Both the position numbers and the translations under genes were made by a program. Under the pieces are notes generated by a model that did no database searches, was not told the DNA's origin, and worked only from the letters and a program-made list of their open reading frames with translations. Of a stretch of DNA of 64,000 bases, positions 51,833 to 60,400 are shown piece by piece. Where the stretch lies: the NCBI GenBank assembly GCA_963747715.1, contig CAVVGB010000003.1:248001-312000 (forward strand), written 5' to 3'. Every line of letters starts with the position of its first letter. Position 1 is the first letter of the stretch. Origin of the DNA: CAVVGB01 sp963747715 (GTDB taxonomy: Bacteria; Actinomycetota; Thermoleophilia; Gaiellales; Gaiellaceae).

Positions 51833-52642
51833 TTGCGCGCTCTCGAACAGGTGGAGGCGTGGCCCGTGGACAACGTCGCGGTCGCGGTCGTGTCGGGCGG
51901 GGAAGTGGTCGCTTCGAGCGGAGACGACGGGCGCGCGTTTCCGTGGGCGTCGGTGACGAAGCTCCTCACGGCGCTCGCGGTGCTCGTGGCGGCCGAGGAG
52001 GGCATCGTCGACCTCGACGAGGCGGCCGGCCCTCCCGGCGCGACGGTCCGGCACCTGCTCGCGCACGCGTCCGGATTGCCGCTCGACGGAGACCGTTCCA
52101 TCTCGCGCCCTGGGGAGCGGCGCATCTACTCGAACACCGGGTTCGAGGTGCTCGGGGCGCTGCTCACGGAGCGCGCGGAGATGCCCCTCGCCGAGTACCT
52201 CGGTGGCGTGCTCGCGCCTCTGGGGATGGCGGGCACGCGGTTGGAAGGATCGCCGGCGTCGGGCGCGTTCGGGCCAGTGCGTGACCTCGCGCTCCTCGGG
52301 CGCGAGCTCCTGCGCCCGACGGTCATCGCCCCGGAGACGCTCGCCGAGGCGAGGAGCGTGGCGTTCCCGGGCTTGAGCGGCGTCCTGCCGGGGTTCGGGC
52401 GGCAAGGCCAGAACGACTGGGGTCTCGGCTTCGAGCTCCGTGACGACAAGTCGCCGCACTGGACCGGCACGCACAATTCGCCGGCGACGTTCGGGCACTT
52501 CGGCCGCTCGGGCACGTTCCTCTGGGTCGACCCGGTCGCCGACGCGGCCTGCGCCTGCCTCACCGACCTCGACTTCGGCGACTGGGCCCGCCACGCCTGG
52601 CCCCGCCTCTCCGACGCCGTCCTCGTCGAGCTCTCGGCCTAA
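51833..52642 (+). CDS. Beta-lactamase-family serine hydrolase (class C-like fold)
   Basis: A 269-residue serine hydrolase starting at TTG 51833. The nucleophile motif is WASVTKLLTALAV (S-x-x-K), the second motif is IYSNTGFEVLGALL (Y-x-N) and the third is HFGRSGTFLWVDP (H-x-G). There is no signal peptide, so an intracellular esterase or peptidase role is more likely than beta-lactam hydrolysis. TAGTAT (51820-51825) lies 7 nt before the TTG. Confidence 0.85.
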   Translation: MRALEQVEAWPVDNVAVAVVSGGEVVASSGDDGRAFPWASVTKLLTALAVLVAAEEGIVDLDEAAGPPGATVRHLLAHASGLPLDGDRSISRPGERRIYSNTGFEVLGALLTERAEMPLAEYLGGVLAPLGMAGTRLEGSPASGAFGPVRDLALLGRELLRPTVIAPETLAEARSVAFPGLSGVLPGFGRQGQNDWGLGFELRDDKSPHWTGTHNSPATFGHFGRSGTFLWVDPVADAACACLTDLDFGDWARHAWPRLSDAVLVELSA

Positions 52643-52773
52643 GGGGCGTCGGGATCGGGGTCGATGACGCGCTCGGGATCTTCGTGCGCGGGACCGCGCT
52701 GCGCGTCCTCGTCCTGGCGTCGCTCGAGGGGCGCGTCCTCTTCTTCCCTGGTCGGTTCGGGCGACTCGGTCAT
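52639..52773 (-). CDS. Small acidic protein (44 aa), candidate
   Basis: Reads MTESPEPTREEEDAPLERRQ and continues Asp/Glu/Pro-rich. Its stop overlaps the serine hydrolase stop on the other strand. TAGGAT lies 12 nt upstream on its own strand, within the divergent promoter with the Nudix gene. The composition resembles the 79-residue acidic protein at 15576. Function unknown. Confidence 0.45.
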   Translation of the reverse strand: MTESPEPTREEEDAPLERRQDEDAQRGPAHEDPERVIDPDPDAP

Positions 52774-52776
52774 GGG

Positions 52777-52782
52777 TACGGT
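52777..52782 (+). promoter_or_regulatory. Putative -10 element of the Nudix gene
   Basis: TACGGT ends 8 nt before ATG 52791, the spacing repeated at many genes in this window and expected for leaderless mRNA. Confidence 0.45.
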
Positions 52783-52790
52783 GCGATCCT

Positions 52791-53324
52791 ATGAAGCCGA
52801 GCCCCTTCTTCGCAGGCTGGAAGCACTGCCCGCGGTGCGCCGGCCGGCTCGACATCGACGGGAAAGAGGCGAAGTGCCGCTCCTGCGGCCGCGTCGTATA
52901 CGCCAATCCTGCGCCGACCGGGAGCGCGATCCTCGTCGACGATGACGGCCGCGTCCTGCTCGCGCGCCGCGCCGGAGATCCGGGCGCGGGCAAATGGGAC
53001 CTTCCCGGCGGTTTCATCGAGGAGGGCGAGGATCCCGTCACGACCGTTCACCGCGAGATAGACGAGGAGGCGGGCGTCGAGATCGAGACGACGGAGTTCC
53101 TCGGTGGCTTCGCCGACCACTACGGCGACGACGGGATCCGCACCGTGAACCTCTACTGGACGGCGCGGATCGTGGCGGGCGATCCCTCGCCGGCCGACGA
53201 CGTCGCCTCCCTCGAGTGGTTCGATCCCGACGAACTCCCCGACGAGGAGGAGTTCGCCTTTCCGAACACCGTGCTTGCCCTCAAGAGGTGGCTTGCGGGG
53301 GCGAAAGCGACCACCCCGGAATAG
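52791..53324 (+). CDS. Nudix hydrolase with an N-terminal zinc ribbon
   Basis: A 177-residue NudC-like protein. The zinc ribbon has CPRC and CRSC (residues ~13-32). The Nudix box GGFIEEGEDPVTTVHREIDEE (shown only in part here: EEGEDPVTTVHREIDEE) is complete with the REx2EE core. Such enzymes cleave NAD(H), ADP-ribose or other nucleoside diphosphates; the substrate is not defined by sequence. Confidence 0.9.
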   Translation: MKPSPFFAGWKHCPRCAGRLDIDGKEAKCRSCGRVVYANPAPTGSAILVDDDGRVLLARRAGDPGAGKWDLPGGFIEEGEDPVTTVHREIDEEAGVEIETTEFLGGFADHYGDDGIRTVNLYWTARIVAGDPSPADDVASLEWFDPDELPDEEEFAFPNTVLALKRWLAGAKATTPE

Positions 53325-53375
53325 GTAGGCCGACCGGCCCATTCAGTTTCCGCCGCTCGTGCCGATACGGGTCGG

Positions 53376-53528
53376 GTGGAGCGTGGCGCACACCGGATCG
53401 CAGATGTCCTCGCCGACAGCTGGCTCGAGGACTTCGTCACGCAGGGAATCACCGACGTCGAGGCTTACCTGGCGAAGCACGCCGCGTTCGACGCCTTCCT
53501 CGACGATCGCGACCAGGCCGCGCACTAG
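53376..53528 (+). CDS. Small hypothetical protein (50 aa)
   Basis: A clean ORF from GTG 53376 to TAG 53528, reading MERGAHRIADVLADSWLEDF and ITDVEAYLAKHAAFDAFLDD. It is acidic and likely helical; no known family. It lies in a 267-nt gap between the Nudix gene and ileS that otherwise holds no gene. The balanced composition, unlike the Arg-rich shadow ORFs, supports it. Confidence 0.55.
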   Translation: MERGAHRIADVLADSWLEDFVTQGITDVEAYLAKHAAFDAFLDDRDQAAH

Positions 53529-53591
53529 CGCGCCGAGACTCACCCGCGCGCAGCAGTTCTAGCCGGGGGCGAGCCGTAGACTGACCTGGGC

Positions 53592-56500
53592 ATGTTCAGC
53601 CGCCTGCCCCAGGTCCCGGATCACCCTGCACTCGAGAAGGAAATCCTTTCCTGGTGGGAGGAACAGCGGATCTTCGACCAGGTCCGGGAGCTGAACCGCG
53701 GCGGGCCGGTGTGGAGCTTCTTCGACGGCCCGGTGACCGCCAACAAGACCCTCGGCGTACACACCGCGTGGGGCCGCGCGCTCAAGGACGTTTTCCAGCG
53801 CTACAAGGCACTCCGCGGCTTCGACCAGCGCTACCAGAACGGCTTCGACTGCCAGGGCCTGTGGATCGAGGTCGGCGTCGAGAGGGAGCTCGGGCTGAAC
53901 TCGAAGCGCGAGATCGAGGAGTACGGGCTCGAAGAGTTCGCGCGCCGCTGCCGGGAGGTCGTCGTCAAGTCTGCCGAGGACCTCACGCGCGGCTCCATCC
54001 GCCTGGGGCAGTGGATGGACTGGGGCAAGGACTACTTCACCTTCAGCGACACCAATATCGAGTACATCTGGCGCTTCCTCCAGATCGTCAACGAGCGAGA
54101 CTGGCTCTACCTCGGCCACCGCTCCACCGAATGGTGCCCCCGCTGCGGCACGTCGATCTCCGCGCACGAGCTTGCCGGCAGCTACGTCGAGCGCTCCGAC
54201 CCGTCGCTGTTCGTCCGTCTACCGCTTCTCGACCGGCCGGGCGAATCGCTCGTCGTCTGGACGACGACGCCCTGGACGCTCCCTGCGAACGTCGCCGCCG
54301 CGGTCAATCCCGAGGCCGACTATGGACGTCGTCTGAACGGTGAGTGGCTAGCGGCGCCGCGCTATCCGGACGAGAGCTTCGACGAGGTGCTGAAGGGCTC
54401 CGAGCTCGTGGGCTGGCAGTACGAGGGGCCGTTCGACGATCTTGCGCCCGGGGCCGGGGTCGAGCATCGCGTGATTCCCTGGGACGAGGTCGCGCTGGAC
54501 GAGGGGACGGGCGTCGTCCACATCGCCCCCGGCGCCGGCACGGAAGACTTCGAGCTCTCGCGCGTCCATGATCTTCCGGTCCTGATGCCGGTCGACGAGT
54601 CGGGCCGCTTCTACGACGACTACGGCTGGCTCCACGGCATCTCGACCGCCGAGGCGGCCGAGCAGATCATCGGGAACCTCGAGGAGAAGGGACGGCTGGT
54701 CGAGGCCGGCCTCCACGAGCATCGCTACCCCGAATGCTGGCGTTGTCATACGCCGTTGATCTTCCGGATCGCGGACGACTGGTTCATCTCCGTTCGCGAT
54801 CTGCGCGACCCCATGCGCGCCGCGAACCGCGAGGTGCACTGGACGCCCGACTACATGGGCAAGCGCATGGACGACTGGCTCGTGAACATGGGGGACTGGA
54901 ACATCTCGCGCCGCCGCTACTACGGGCTCCCGCTGCCCTTCTACCCCTGCGATTGCGGCCACGTGAACGTCGTCGGGTCGAAGGCTGAGCTGCTCGAGCG
55001 CTCGACGGTCGCCGTGCGCGACGAAGACCTCCCCGAGCTGCGCCGGCCGTGGATCGACACGATCGTGATCGCCTGCGAGCAGTGCGGGGAGCACGTCGCG
55101 CGGATCAAGGAGGTCGGTGACGTTTGGCTCGACGCCGGGATCGTCCCCTTCTCGACGCTCGGCTGGCAGAGCTCCGAGTGGGTCCCCGAGGGATACGGGA
55201 CGGGTGCCGCTCGCGGCCTCACGACGGCGGATCTTCCGGACCACGCGTATTGGGAGGAGTGGTATCCCGCGGACTGGGTCTCGGAGATGCGCGAGCAGAT
55301 CCGCCTCTGGTTCTACTCGCAGCTCTTCATGTCGGTCGTCATCACCGGTAAGGCCCCGTTTCGGAACGTGCTCGGCTACGAGAAGATGCTCGACGAGCAC
55401 GGACGCGAGATGCACGGCTCGTGGGGCAACCTCATCCCGGCCGAGGAGGCGTTCGAGCGGATGGGCGCAGATGTCATGCGCTGGCAGTACTGCCAGCAGC
55501 CACCCGACCGCAACCTCCTCTTCGGCTACGGGCCCGCACACGAGATCAAGCGCAAGCTCCTCACCTTCTGGAACTCCGTCTCGTTCTTCATCACCTACGC
55601 AGCGATCGAGGACTTCCGTCCAGAGCTTCGCGATCTCGAGGAGGGCCCGCCGCTCAGCGCGGGTACACGCGCCCTCGATCGCTGGCTCCTGGCGCGCGTC
55701 CAGCAGTTCACGAACGAGGTGACGACGGCCTACGAGTCGTTCATGACGGTGGACGTCATCCGCGCATTCGAGGCGTTCATGGACGATCTCTCCAACTGGT
55801 ACATCCGCCGCAGCCGTCCGCGTTTCTGGCGCGGGGAGGAATTCGCGTTCCGCACGCTCTGGTACGCGCTCGTGCAGGCGCTCCGAGCGGTGGCCCCCGT
55901 CATGCCGTTCCTCACGGAGCATCTGTGGCTCAATCTCGTGGCCGAGGCAGACGGCGACGCCCCCGCGAGCGTGTTCCTCGCCGGCTGGCCGGAGCAGGTC
56001 GATGCGCTGCGCGACGACACGCTGCTCGTCGAGGTGGCCGAGGCACGGCGCGTCGTCGAGCTGGCACACGCCGCGCGGCAGAAGGCAGGGATGAAGCTGC
56101 GCCAGCCGCTTCGCCGGCTCGTCGTCGCCACGTCGGAGCCAAGGAAGCGGACGCTCGTGTCGCGCCAGGTGGAGGAGCTCGCGGGCGAGCTGCGGGTCAA
56201 GGAGGTCGCGATCGCCGAGAACCCCCTCGAGGTCGCGCACATCCGCGCGACCCCGCGACTCGACGTCGTCGGCCCGCGTCTCGGCTCGAACGTCCCCGAG
56301 CTCAGCCGACTCCTCGCCGAGGGGAACTTCGAGGTGCACAACGGCAGCCTTCGCGCCGGCGGCTTCGTCCTCGGGCCGGGCGAGTTCGCGGTCGAGTACA
56401 CGCCACGGGACGGGTGGGCGGTCGCGCACGAGACGGACTACGTCGTCGCGGTCGATACGCGCCTCGACGAAGAGCTCGAGCTCGAGGGCCGCGTTCTCGA

Positions 56501-56678
56501 TCTCATTCACACGATTCAGCGGCTGCGCAAGGAGACGGGCCTCGAGTTGACGGACCGGATCGTCCTGACGCTCCCGGCGGCGTACCAGGACGTCCTGGTG
56601 CACGAGGAGTGGATCAAGGCGGAGACGCTCGCGACTCGCATCGAGCCCGGCGAGGCGCTCGCCGTCGCGAAGGCGTGA
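53592..56678 (+). CDS. ileS: Isoleucyl-tRNA synthetase
   Basis: A 1028-residue class I tRNA ligase. Family signatures are the editing-domain WTTTPWTLPANVAAAVNPEA, the zinc-type WCPRCGTSISAHELAGSYVE and the C-terminal anticodon-binding region. The HIGH position reads LGVHTAWGRALKDVF. The KMSKS loop is replaced by GREMHGSWGNLIPAEEAF, with neither Lys, which is unusual; related enzymes of this clade tend to read MHKSWGN (from memory). TAGACT (53577-53582) lies 9 nt before ATG 53592. Confidence 0.92.
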   Translation: MFSRLPQVPDHPALEKEILSWWEEQRIFDQVRELNRGGPVWSFFDGPVTANKTLGVHTAWGRALKDVFQRYKALRGFDQRYQNGFDCQGLWIEVGVERELGLNSKREIEEYGLEEFARRCREVVVKSAEDLTRGSIRLGQWMDWGKDYFTFSDTNIEYIWRFLQIVNERDWLYLGHRSTEWCPRCGTSISAHELAGSYVERSDPSLFVRLPLLDRPGESLVVWTTTPWTLPANVAAAVNPEADYGRRLNGEWLAAPRYPDESFDEVLKGSELVGWQYEGPFDDLAPGAGVEHRVIPWDEVALDEGTGVVHIAPGAGTEDFELSRVHDLPVLMPVDESGRFYDDYGWLHGISTAEAAEQIIGNLEEKGRLVEAGLHEHRYPECWRCHTPLIFRIADDWFISVRDLRDPMRAANREVHWTPDYMGKRMDDWLVNMGDWNISRRRYYGLPLPFYPCDCGHVNVVGSKAELLERSTVAVRDEDLPELRRPWIDTIVIACEQCGEHVARIKEVGDVWLDAGIVPFSTLGWQSSEWVPEGYGTGAARGLTTADLPDHAYWEEWYPADWVSEMREQIRLWFYSQLFMSVVITGKAPFRNVLGYEKMLDEHGREMHGSWGNLIPAEEAFERMGADVMRWQYCQQPPDRNLLFGYGPAHEIKRKLLTFWNSVSFFITYAAIEDFRPELRDLEEGPPLSAGTRALDRWLLARVQQFTNEVTTAYESFMTVDVIRAFEAFMDDLSNWYIRRSRPRFWRGEEFAFRTLWYALVQALRAVAPVMPFLTEHLWLNLVAEADGDAPASVFLAGWPEQVDALRDDTLLVEVAEARRVVELAHAARQKAGMKLRQPLRRLVVATSEPRKRTLVSRQVEELAGELRVKEVAIAENPLEVAHIRATPRLDVVGPRLGSNVPELSRLLAEGNFEVHNGSLRAGGFVLGPGEFAVEYTPRDGWAVAHETDYVVAVDTRLDEELELEGRVLDLIHTIQRLRKETGLELTDRIVLTLPAAYQDVLVHEEWIKAETLATRIEPGEALAVAKA

Positions 56679-57205
56679 TCGCTTCCAAGATCGTCATCCT
56701 CGCCGTCGTCGTCCTCACTGCTGTGGCCGCGGCCGACGCGTTCCGCGGCGAGCCCGAGGAGCGCATCGTTCGCGAAGAGAGGACGACCACCCACAGGCTC
56801 CTCGGGCCGAGACCCGAGTACGTCGCCGCCGGAGTGGGGATGCACACGCGCATCGAGAGGCTCGGCCGGGAGTTCCTGAGCGAGGAGCAAATCGACGACG
56901 CGTTCCCCGCGCCGCTCGAGGGGCTTCCGTTCAACATCGCGCACACCGCGGTCGCGCCCGACGGGACCCTCGCGGTGGCCGTTTACAAGCTTCCGCCGAC
57001 CGGACCGATCCGCGCTGCCGTCGAGCTTTGGCGAAACGGGAGCCTCGTGAGCGCTTTCATCGTGCCGACGGGCGCCTTTGGCGGCGGGCTCGGGTTCACC
57101 GCGGACGGCCGCGACGTCGCAACGGTCACGCCGGACGGCCGGACGGCAGTTCTCTTCAGCCGCGAAGGAGAGCGGGTCGGCCGCATCCCCGTGACCAGTT
57201 GGTAG
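56675..57205 (+). CDS. Membrane-anchored or secreted hypothetical protein (176 aa)
   Basis: Begins GTG 56675, overlapping ileS by 4 nt. The N-terminal helix (ASKIVILAVVVLTAVAAADA) is a signal anchor or signal peptide. The rest is a soluble region with WD/NHL-like text (NIAHTAVAPDGTLAVAVYKL, GFTADGRDVATVTPDGRTAV). It may be a beta-propeller fragment. No family is certain. Confidence 0.72.
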   Translation: MIASKIVILAVVVLTAVAAADAFRGEPEERIVREERTTTHRLLGPRPEYVAAGVGMHTRIERLGREFLSEEQIDDAFPAPLEGLPFNIAHTAVAPDGTLAVAVYKLPPTGPIRAAVELWRNGSLVSAFIVPTGAFGGGLGFTADGRDVATVTPDGRTAVLFSREGERVGRIPVTSW

Positions 57206-57491
57206 TCAGCCGAAAAACCAACCAACAGGGGCCAAACCCGAATGCTTAACGAGAAGACCCGCCGCTCGGGGGGGTAAGCACGGCGGGCCTTCCCACATTT
57301 GCTCCCCGCGGCTGACATGGCCAGGGACACACGCCGCGGTTCGCATCGCCCAGTGCCGGCACGCTATCGCTGCCCACCCTCGCTGGCTATAGGTCTACCG
57401 GCCCATCTTTCAAAACAGGAGGACTAGTGCTTCCCGCCGGAAAAACCGTCTCGCGGGTGCGCTCTTCTCTCCCTATCATCAGTCTCGCCCA
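57206..57491. other. Gap with alternative hairpins and a promoter
   Basis: Contains two interleaved complementary pairs: TGCTTA (57243-57248) with TAAGCA (57275-57280), and CCCGCCG (57258-57264) with CGGCGGG (57281-57287). The second looks like a terminator for the ileS unit. TATCAT (57474-57479) is a candidate -10, 12 nt before the kinase start. I see no ORF. Confidence 0.4.
57258..57292 (+). terminator. Terminator-like hairpin after the ileS unit
   Basis: CCCGCCG/CGGCGGG with a 16-nt loop, followed by CCTTCCC. It competes with the pair TGCTTA/TAAGCA that overlaps its loop. Confidence 0.45.
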
Positions 57492-60400
57492 GTGAGCGAC
57501 GAGAGCAGGGTGATCATCCTCGAGGCGGCGCCGCTGCTGGTTCTCGCGGTGCTCTGCCTCGCTGCGGCCGCGGTTCTGGCCATCACGGCCGCCCGCCGGC
57601 GGCGCTTCTCGCCGCTGGCCGTCGGCATCTGCCTCCTCTTCCTGCTCGTCGCCGGGGTGGCGGGGGCGATCGGCGGCCTCAAGCTCGACGACGAGGCCTT
57701 CCTCGACGAGATCGACTCCTGGGCCCTGCTCGCGATCACCGTTGGGGCGGCCGTCCCGGCCGTGCTCGTGCTCGCCCGCCGGCGGGAGCGGAACCTCCTC
57801 GTGAGCGCCGGGGGCGCGGAGATGGATGAGGAGGCTGGGCGGACCCGCGCCGCCGAAGCGGTGTCGCGCCTGTCCACCGCGCTCACGCACGCGCTCGGGG
57901 GACGGGAGGCGGCCGACCGGCTCTTCGACGAGCTCGAGTCGACCCTCGGCATCGAGAAGGCGCTGATCGCGATCGTCGACGACGAGGCCGGACGCGCCGA
58001 AGGCTTTGCGGCACGCGGCGTCGAGGAGGAGTGGTGGCGAAGCGTCACGCTCGACACCGAGCAGGACTCCGGGGCGATCGTTACGGTCGCGCGCGAGCGC
58101 ACGCCGTACGCGGTCTACGACGTCGCCACGGCGCCGAACATCAACCGCGCGCTCGCCGAACGCGTCGGCGCCAAGAGCGCCGCGTTCGTTCCCCTGGTCT
58201 CCGAGGGGCGCATCACCGGCGTACTGGTCGCCGCCACCGCGACGCGGCCACGGCTCTTCTCGACCGTCGACCTCGAGGTCATGCAGGACCTTGCAAACGA
58301 AACGGCTCTCGCTCTCGGCCGCATGCATTCCGACGAGGCTCTCAAAGCGGCCCTCGAGCGCGAGCGCGTGGTCGGCGACATCGCCCGCAAGGTTCGCTCC
58401 GAGATCGATCTCGAGAAGGTCCTGCGGATCGCCGTCGAGGAAGTTGCGGAGGCGGTCGGCGTGTCGCGCTGCTTCATCCGTCTCGGCGAGCTCGGCGAGC
58501 CGATGCCCATCCTCGCGGAGTGGGACGCGCCGAGCGCCGAGCCCATCGGCGCAGAGTCACCGCGTCTTCCCGTTCTCAACCTCGCCGCGCGCGAGCGCCG
58601 GACGATCGTGATCGGCGACATCATGACCTCGGCCGAGCTCGACGACCCGACGCTCGGCGGACGCGACACGCTCCTCAATCTCGGAACGCGCAGCGTGCTC
58701 GCGACGCCGGTCCTGGTCTTCGGCGATGTCATCGGCGTCTTCGGCATGCACCGGCCGGAGCCGGCCGAGTGGACGAAGAGCGAGGTCGCGCTGGCGGAGG
58801 CGGTCGCGCGCGAGCTCGGCCTGGCCATCCACACAGCTCGCCTGCTGCGCGAGAACACTCGCCGCCTCGACCAGCACGCTGCTCTTCTCAAGGCGGCCCA
58901 GGTCTTGACGAGCGACTTGCGCTTCGGCGCCGTGCTCCGCCGTCTCGTCGACGAGGTCGTGCGCATCCTCGGGGCCGACGCCGCCGACTGCTGGGTATTC
59001 GACGAGGAGCGCAGGATGCTTCGCTGCCAGGCCGTCGTGGGAGTTCCCGAGCGGAACGTCGGGCGGGAGCTCGCGCCGGCCGGGACCTTCAAGCAGGTGA
59101 TCGAGACCGGCCGCCCGGCGCTCAAGCGCGACTTTGCCACGACGGAAGTGCCGCCGCCGAGCGAGGACTACGCCGTTTTCTCCGAGGTGGTCGACGCGCC
59201 CATCACGTGGCTCGGCGAGGTGCGCGGCGTCCTCGGGGTGTGCTCGCGCGAAGCGGGGCACTTCGACTCGACCGATCTCGAAGTCCTGGACACGTTCGCG
59301 CGGCTCGCCTCTCTCGCGCTCCACAACGCCGAGAGCTTCGAGACGCACGAACGCCAGGTGCAAGTGCAGCGCGGCTTCTACAGGGTCGCGGAGGTGCTCG
59401 GCTCAACGCTCTCGCTCGGCGAGACGCTCGACGCGTTCGCCCAGGCGGCCTGCGACGCGCTGGGCGGTGGCGCTGCCTTCGTCCTCGAGCCGGACGGCGA
59501 CGACGTCGCCGTCGCCGGTTCCCACGGCCTGCCGGAGACGCTGCACAAGACGCTCGCGGCGGGCCTCGGGGAGGAGGCCGCTCCCTTGCTCGCGGCCGCA
59601 CGTGAGGAACGGATCATCGCGTCGACCTCGATCGCCGACGATGATCGTTTCGACGAGGGGCTTCGCAAGATCCTCGGCAAGGCCGGCTACCGCTCGCTCC
59701 TCTGCGCGCCCGTCGCGGGGGCCCAGGGCGAGAGCGACTCCGTCGTCGTCCTGTTCGCCGACGAGCGCACCTTCTCGGACGACGATCTCGCCGTCGCCCG
59801 ACATCTCACGGGCGCGGCCAAGGCCGCGCTCGACCGCAGCGAGCTCTTCGAAGCGGAGCGCCGGGCGCGCGGTTTCTCGCAACGGCTCGCGGCCGTCAGT
59901 GGTCTCCTCGCCACGAAGCTCGAGCCGGAGATCGCGCTCGCCGAGGTGGCGCGCGAGGCTCCCGCGCTGCTCGGCGCCGACGCGGGCGCCGTCCGCCTCC
60001 TCGAGCACGACGAGCTCGTCGTCAGGGCCGCCTTCGGCGAGGGAGCCAAGAGCCTCGTGGGCAGGCGCTCGAGCTCCGCCGACGGCGTGGCGGGTGCGGT
60101 GGCGCAGTCGCGCTCGCCGCTTGCGGTCTCGGACGCGCGCGAGACACCGCGTTTCGCCCGCGAGGATGCGTTCATCGAGAACAAGATGGTGAGCGCCGTG
60201 TCGGCGCCGATGATCGTGCACGGCGGCACCCTGTACGGTGTCTTGACCGTGTACGCAGCCCGGCCGCGCGTCTGGCACGAGGACGAGGTGCAGGCCCTCA
60301 TCGCGCTCGCCGCCACGGCGTCCGCGGCCTTGTCGAGTGCCGACCTCTATCAGCGCGTGGCGGAGGAAAAGGAACGAAGCGAGGCGATCCTCGCGCACAT

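Noticed and set aside
54348..56603. 751-codon open frame opposite ileS
   Set aside because: Antisense shadow of a conserved synthetase; no recognisable motif.
57206..57491. Cyclic-di-GMP or other known riboswitch before the kinase gene
   Set aside because: No conserved aptamer core recognised; only simple complementary pairs are seen.
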